A stretch of DNA of 19,123 nucleotides from positions 1 through 19,123 of the forward strand of contig CAZEZH010000058.1 in NCBI GenBank assembly GCA_964516305.1, in the 5' to 3' direction. The position numbers and the translations under genes were made by a program. Positions 15,580-19,123 of this stretch are shown piece after piece. The notes beneath the pieces are model-generated. The model was not told where the DNA came from. It did no database searches and saw only the letters and a program-made list of their open reading frames with translations. This stretch comes from Lamprobacter sp964516305. GTDB lineage: Bacteria; Pseudomonadota; Gammaproteobacteria; Chromatiales; Chromatiaceae. Position 1 is the stretch's first letter. Every line of letters begins with the position of its first letter.

Positions 15580-16254
15580 ATGCTGCTTACGATTCCCGGC
15601 TTATTGAATTCCGCTCAGGTGCAGAAGGTGCAGGAGCTGCTCGCTGTCGCTGAGTTTGTCGATGGCAAGCTCAGCGCTGGCTTTGCGGCGTCGCGGGTGA
15701 AGAACAACGAGGAGATGCGCCAAGAGCCAGAGCGCATGCAGTTACTGGTGCGTATCCTTATGGCCAGTCTCGGCCACAACGAACGCTTTCGCTTCGGTGC
15801 GCTGCCGCATCGGGTTGCAGACCCAATCTTCGCGCGCTATCGCCCCGGTATGACCTATGGTGATCACGTCGATGATCCAATCATGGGCAGCACCGGGCCG
15901 CGTTTCCGCAGTGATCTATCGATGACGCTATTCCTCAACCCGCCAGAGGCCTACGACGGTGGTGAGTTGGTCATGCGCACCCCGTTCGGCGATCGGCAGG
16001 TCAAACTGCCCGCCGGCGATGCGGTGATCTACCCGTCCTCGAGCCTGCACCAGGTCGCTGAGGTTACCCGTGGCGAGCGCTTGGTGGCACTGACCTGGGT
16101 CCAAAGCTATGTCCGTGATCCCGCCCAGCGCGAACTGCTCTACGAACTCAATCAGGCGCGAGAGGTGCTGCTGAAGGAGGCGCCGAGCGCCGAACACACG
16201 GCGCTCGTGGACCGCAGCTACGCCAATCTTGTCCGGATGTGGAGCGATCTCTAA
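15580..16254 (+). CDS. PKHD-type Fe(II)/2-oxoglutarate hydroxylase, YbiX/PiuC family
   Basis: A 224-residue protein matching the length of E. coli YbiX (about 225). N-terminal MLLTIPGLLNSAQVQ and a substrate-side segment precede the iron ligands His96 and Asp98 (YGDHVDDP). Strand SDLSMTLFLNPP is followed by YDGGELV; the distal ligand is His157 (SSSLHQVAEVTRGERL) and Arg167 binds 2-oxoglutarate. In other bacteria this family lies near TonB siderophore receptors (PiuA/Fiu) and is linked to iron uptake; no such receptor is in this window. It converges with sufE. The 131-base gap 16255-16385 shows nothing convincing. Confidence 0.92.
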   Translation: MLLTIPGLLNSAQVQKVQELLAVAEFVDGKLSAGFAASRVKNNEEMRQEPERMQLLVRILMASLGHNERFRFGALPHRVADPIFARYRPGMTYGDHVDDPIMGSTGPRFRSDLSMTLFLNPPEAYDGGELVMRTPFGDRQVKLPAGDAVIYPSSSLHQVAEVTRGERLVALTWVQSYVRDPAQRELLYELNQAREVLLKEAPSAEHTALVDRSYANLVRMWSDL

Positions 16255-16385
16255 ATCATGCGCCCTGTTCACTAGCGAAGATAAGTACCCGAAACAGGCG
16301 AAGGCTACCGCTTTGATGCGCTGGAGCACAGCGGTCCCGTGGGAGAGGGAGATAAAGTCTCTGGAAATGCCCAGCCCAACTTCAG

Positions 16386-16799
16386 CTAACTCGTCATCTG
16401 GGCGGCTTGGCCCTTCATCTTGTTGACAATCGCGTAGACGCCGACATGCCGGTTCGGGCTCAGGTGTTCCTCTAGCTGCAGCCCTTCGAATAGCGCATCG
16501 ACATCCAAGGCCTCGATTTCAGCCGCGCTCTTGCCCGAGAACAGGCCGACCAAGAGCGCCACCACCCCTTTGATGATCGAGGTGTCACAGTCACCGGCAA
16601 ACGCAATCTGCTCGCCATCAGGCTTAGCGACCACATGCACGGTGCTCATGCACTCCATCACCCGGTTGTTGTCGGTCTTGTCGGCCGGGTCCATGGCCGG
16701 CAACCGCTCGCCGATCTCGACCAGATACTGATAGCGCTGATCCCAATCGCCGAGCAGGTCGAAGGTATCGATGATGTCTTGGATCGATTCGTCGGCCAT
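16386..16799 (-). CDS. sufE: SufE-family cysteine desulfurase partner
   Basis: SufE accepts the persulfide sulfur from a cysteine desulfurase and passes it to an Fe-S scaffold. The 137-residue protein starts with SIQDIIDTFDLLGDWDQRYQYLVEIG, which matches the family, followed by the active-site Cys50 in NRVMECMSTVHV (E. coli SufE Cys51, usually V.GC.S.VW). The middle has GDCDTSIIKGVVALLVGLFSGKS, and HLSPNRHVGVYAI lies near the end. GGAAG lies about ten bases before the ATG. It follows iscA after 28 bases on the same strand. No desulfurase gene is in the window, so the partner must be elsewhere. Confidence 0.93.
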   Translation of the reverse strand: MADESIQDIIDTFDLLGDWDQRYQYLVEIGERLPAMDPADKTDNNRVMECMSTVHVVAKPDGEQIAFAGDCDTSIIKGVVALLVGLFSGKSAAEIEALDVDALFEGLQLEEHLSPNRHVGVYAIVNKMKGQAAQMTS

Positions 16800-16827
16800 A
16801 AGGCTGTGCTTCCGGGTTACCTACCGC

Positions 16828-17154
16828 TCAGACACTGAACGACTCGCCGCAACCGCACTCATCTTTGATGTTTGGGTTGCGAAACTCGAAGCCCTCGTTC
16901 AGCAGGCTGGATTTGACGAAGTCGACCTCCATGCCATCGAGCCGCGGCAGGCTGGCATCATCGACGACGACCTTCACGCCATGGCTTTCAAACACATGGT
17001 CGCCATCGTCGCAGTCGTCAGCATAGTCGACCACATAGGCAAAGCCCGTACAGCCACTCTTTTTGGTGCCGAGTCGAAGCCCAACTCCGTGGCCGCGTTG
17101 TTGGATCATCTTGTTCACGTGGCTCGCGGCCGCGTCGGTCAAGGTCACTGCCAT
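16828..17154 (-). CDS. iscA: A-type iron-sulfur carrier IscA
   Basis: The 108-residue protein aligns end to end with E. coli IscA (107). The three cluster-binding cysteines are Cys35 (KSGCTGFAY) and Cys100/Cys102 (DECGCGESF), and KVVVDDASLPRLDGMEVDFV is also typical. The ESF ending fits IscA better than ErpA or SufA. A-type carriers bring Fe-S clusters or iron to target enzymes. It lies between a LonN gene and sufE, outside an isc operon. Confidence 0.95.
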   Translation of the reverse strand: MAVTLTDAAASHVNKMIQQRGHGVGLRLGTKKSGCTGFAYVVDYADDCDDGDHVFESHGVKVVVDDASLPRLDGMEVDFVKSSLLNEGFEFRNPNIKDECGCGESFSV

Positions 17155-17241
17155 TTGTCGATTCCTCGTGTCGATAACGTCGATGCACTGCTAGTGCCCT
17201 TCGCTCGGGCGAATTTCAAGGGCCAGCCAACTCCAAATCGC

Positions 17242-17898
17242 CTAGTGGCGATGCTCGGTGCCAAGCCTGGAGGCATGGGCTGACATATCCATCAGCCCGC
17301 GCATTAGGGTTGCTCGCTCCCTCAGCGGGACCGTCTCGAGCAACGCCTGCTTATCCTCAGCGTCCAGCGGTAGATGGACGCAGAGCAGATTGACGAGGTC
17401 AGCATCGGCCATCTTGCTGATGTCGTCCCATGGGATCTCGACGCTGCGCTGATCGCAGAATGCGCGCAGCGACCCCATAAACTGATCCCGCTCGGCGAGG
17501 CTGGCCTCATCATCCTCCAAGTCCAACGAGTAGGCCTGCCACTCCGGTTTGACCCGTCGAAAACCTTCTTGTGATGACAGCTCATCTAAGATCTTGTACC
17601 GACAGAGCCCCGTTAGTACCAGAATGATGCGCCCATCGTTCGTCTCACTGTACGAGGTGATGCGGCCGGCACAGCCCACCCGGTGGATATCCTGCTGCTC
17701 GTCTGAACCCTGGCCACGCGGCTGCACCATGCCAATGAGGTGATCACTCGCAAGCGCGGCCTGAACCATGGCGATATAGCGAGGCTCGAAGATATTCAGC
17801 GGCAACTGCACGCCTGGAAGCACCACCGCACCGCTCAACGGAAACATGGGCAGCACGTCTGGCAGGTCAGGAAGACGCTGTAGAAAAGGGCTGCGCAT
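17242..17898 (-). CDS. Lon N-terminal (LON substrate-binding) domain protein
   Basis: A 218-residue stand-alone copy of the Lon protease N-terminal domain, with no AAA or protease part. PDVLPMFPLSGAVVLPG and LPLNIFEPRYIAMV are the family hallmarks; GRITSYSETNDGRIILVLTGLCRY forms the central strand pair, and a helical bundle follows. In the family these proteins bind peptides or serve as adaptors; the job here is unknown. The ATG has CGGAG ten bases upstream. iscA follows after 87 bases on the same strand, so LonN, iscA and sufE may share one transcript. Confidence 0.92.
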   Translation of the reverse strand: MRSPFLQRLPDLPDVLPMFPLSGAVVLPGVQLPLNIFEPRYIAMVQAALASDHLIGMVQPRGQGSDEQQDIHRVGCAGRITSYSETNDGRIILVLTGLCRYKILDELSSQEGFRRVKPEWQAYSLDLEDDEASLAERDQFMGSLRAFCDQRSVEIPWDDISKMADADLVNLLCVHLPLDAEDKQALLETVPLRERATLMRGLMDMSAHASRLGTEHRH

Positions 17899-18006
17899 CT
17901 TGGGTTTCTCCGTGGTTCGCTCGTAGAGTCAACAGGGGAGTAGATAGGGGCGACCACGCCCTCCCCCAAAAAATGCACCAAACAGCGCGGCAGCGCCCTG
18001 CTCAGC

Positions 18007-18012
18007 TATACT
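18007..18012 (+). promoter_or_regulatory. Possible -10 element of tRNA-Leu(UAA)
   Basis: TATACT lies 48 bases before the tRNA; a second TATAC follows at once. No good -35 is seen. It stands in the divergent gap between LonN and the tRNA. Confidence 0.35.
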
Positions 18013-18060
18013 ATACGGTCACCTGCACTGCTGACAGCTGCGCTGCAGCCAGATCCCAAC

Positions 18061-18145
18061 GCCCGGATGGTGAAATAGGTAGACACAAGGGACTTAAAAT
18101 CCCTCGGCGCAAGCCGTGCCGGTTCGAGTCCGGCTCCGGGCACCA
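18061..18145 (+). tRNA. tRNA-Leu (anticodon UAA), CCA encoded
   Basis: Class II fold: 5' arm GCCCGGA with 3' TCCGGGC, discriminator A and encoded CCA; D-arm GTGAAATAGGTAGACAC; anticodon stem-loop GGGA-CTTAAAA-TCCC (anticodon TAA); long variable arm; T-loop TTCGAGT. It is 85 bases long. A small orphan gene starts 12 bases after CCA. Confidence 0.97.
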
Positions 18146-18156
18146 TTTAGAAACAC

Positions 18157-18519
18157 ATGGCTGAACCAACTGGATCTCGATACTTCCGGCTAGAGCGATT
18201 CCGCTCGATGGTGAAAAAGTACCTTGCCACCTCTGGTCGGTTCAACGGCACATACCTGACTGTCGACGCTTCTGTTGGCGGATTATTCGGCCTTGTAGGC
18301 GTAAAGCGGACGCAAGCGCTTCAGATCGATTCCGCGACCGACAGTCTCTTTCAAAGCGGTTGGGAAGACATCTCCATCAGGGTCTTTCAAAGGGAATTCT
18401 TCAACAAGGCGAGATCACTTGGCGAAGAGTACGAGCAGTTGACTCAACAGACTGTCACCCTGGTCTGTTACTTCAATCTAGATCCGGACTCCAGGCTAGA
18501 TCAGGAAGACAGCGACTAG
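18157..18519 (+). CDS. Unknown 120-residue protein beside tRNA-Leu
   Basis: I do not recognise the family. The sequence looks like a folded soluble protein: a basic N-terminal helix (RYFRLERFRSMVKKYLA), then a Gly-rich strand region (FNGTYLTVDASVGGLFGLVGV), a segment with SIRVFQREFF, and a strand TVTLVCYFNLDPD before an acidic tail. There are no membrane spans. The base composition looks less GC-rich than the neighbours. The ATG lies 12 bases after the tRNA CCA and lacks a ribosome site, so it may be weakly translated or start elsewhere. Its place right behind a tRNA suggests acquired DNA, by inference. Confidence 0.6.
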   Translation: MAEPTGSRYFRLERFRSMVKKYLATSGRFNGTYLTVDASVGGLFGLVGVKRTQALQIDSATDSLFQSGWEDISIRVFQREFFNKARSLGEEYEQLTQQTVTLVCYFNLDPDSRLDQEDSD

Positions 18520-18629
18520 TAGGCATCTGTCCGTTTCGCAGACCCAACCGGACCTGCAGGTACCGCAGTCTGGAACTTCGCAAACTGCCAGCTCCGCTCT
18601 GCTCTGCGACCAGGTGCGGCCTCGACATG

Positions 18630-18795
18630 ATGTCGCGTGATGTTGTGACGTGGCAAGAAGAGGCACTCGCAGAGGCGCAGAGGAAGGAAGAGCTTACTCG
18701 ATGTTCCCAGTGTACCCAGTGTGCTTCTCTTGTCCTTCTCTGCGCCTTTGCGTCTCTGCGCGAGATCTCTTTTTCTTGTGTCGTCTACGCGACAT
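18630..18795. repeat. Imperfect palindromic dispersed repeat
   Basis: The outer arms ATGTCGCGT (18630-18638) and ACGCGACAT (18787-18795) match perfectly. The inner arms pair GCAAGAAGAGGCACTCGCAG-like sequence with its complement around 18725-18780, rich in CGCAGAG and CTCTGCG. It resembles a widely scattered repeat in GC-rich bacteria whose false translations read like RRDAKAQRR. The rest of the gene-free stretch 18520-18887 holds nothing else I can support; frames running through the repeat are spurious. Confidence 0.7.
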
Positions 18796-18887
18796 GGCAC
18801 CATCTGATTGACGTTATGGGAGGCCGCACCCATTTAAGCAGCCTCTACACCACTGAATTGTCAGTGCGTAAAGAAAAAACTGTCCAT

Positions 18888-19123
18888 TCACGCCAGCCGC
18901 CAGGCGACGTCGGTCCCGGCGCGCAATGGCAGGATCTCGTCCAAGCCTGTGTGGATCAGTTCCGGCACCGACCAGGCTTGGGCTTCCAGGGTGATCTTGT
19001 CGTCATTCCTGGGCAGGCCGTAGAAATCCGGGCCATGAAAACTCGCAAAGCCTTCGAGTCGATCCAAGGCATCGGCGTTGGCGAAGACCTCGGCATACAG
19101 CTCGATCGCCGCCGGCGCACTGT
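18888..19123 (-). CDS. pyrC: Dihydroorotase PyrC, C-terminal part
   Basis: Dihydroorotase closes carbamoyl-aspartate to dihydroorotate in pyrimidine synthesis. The minus-strand frame enters from the right edge and ends with TGA at 18890-18888, giving about 78 residues. They include AAIELYAEVF, the diagnostic FASFHGPDFYGLPRND (E. coli has FCSVNGPQFYGLPVND), and an ending near PLRAGTDVAWRLA (E. coli PFLAGETVRWSVK). The zinc-binding N-terminal part lies outside the window, so intactness cannot be judged. Confidence 0.9.
   Translation of the reverse strand, partial: SAPAAIELYAEVFANADALDRLEGFASFHGPDFYGLPRNDDKITLEAQAWSVPELIHTGLDEILPLRAGTDVAWRLA

Noticed and set aside
18516..18833. Minus-strand 105-codon frame (RDLAQRRKGAEKDKRS)
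   Set aside because: It is the well-known false translation of the palindromic repeat, not a gene.

Overview
The window reads as the chromosome of a GC-rich gammaproteobacterium, probably one of the Chromatiales (purple sulfur bacteria) or a close relative. I infer this from three things. The order queA - tgt - yajC - secD - secF is conserved in gammaproteobacteria. MsrA, IscA, SufE, PyrC and MepA all look gammaproteobacterial, with key residues at or near the E. coli positions. Several conserved-looking genes match no named family. No 16S rRNA or marker in the window settles the genus.

Layout. Positions 1-430 hold the 3' end of an unidentified gene and a cluster of GGTGACA/GGGACA repeats, next to tRNA-Phe(GAA). 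A minus-strand block follows: tRNA-Leu(CAA), a NamZ/DUF1343 muramidase and tRNA-Phe. From 2207 to 10985 lies the main plus-strand block: queA, then (after a minus-strand msrA) a HAD phosphatase overlapping tgt, then yajC, secD, secF, a 2-oxoglutarate/Fe(II) oxygenase overlapping secF, and a small degenerate receiver-like protein. From 11098 to 15478 four minus-strand genes encode MepA, a six-helix membrane protein, an SLC13-type transporter with two RCK_C (TrkA_C) domains, and an unknown protein. A YbiX/PiuC hydroxylase lies on the plus strand, convergent with the minus-strand cluster LonN - iscA - sufE. The right end has tRNA-Leu(UAA), an orphan small gene, a palindromic dispersed repeat and the C-terminal part of pyrC.

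How the genes work together. QueA and Tgt belong to queuosine modification of tRNA. YajC, SecD and SecF form the accessory complex of the Sec translocon. IscA, SufE and perhaps LonN and PiuC share an iron/iron-sulfur theme. NamZ and MepA both act on peptidoglycan but are not adjacent.

The most interesting non-coding signal is the ~200-base stretch between queA and msrA. Read on the minus strand it gives an 11-bp hairpin whose two G-U pairs exist only on that strand, then a CU-rich anti-Shine-Dalgarno-like segment, then a textbook terminator. This looks like a candidate small RNA. A strong GGAGG and a 30-codon reading frame on the plus strand are a competing explanation. The structured 204-base yajC-secD leader, with a tandem 17-bp duplication and two hairpins, is the second noteworthy regulatory candidate.
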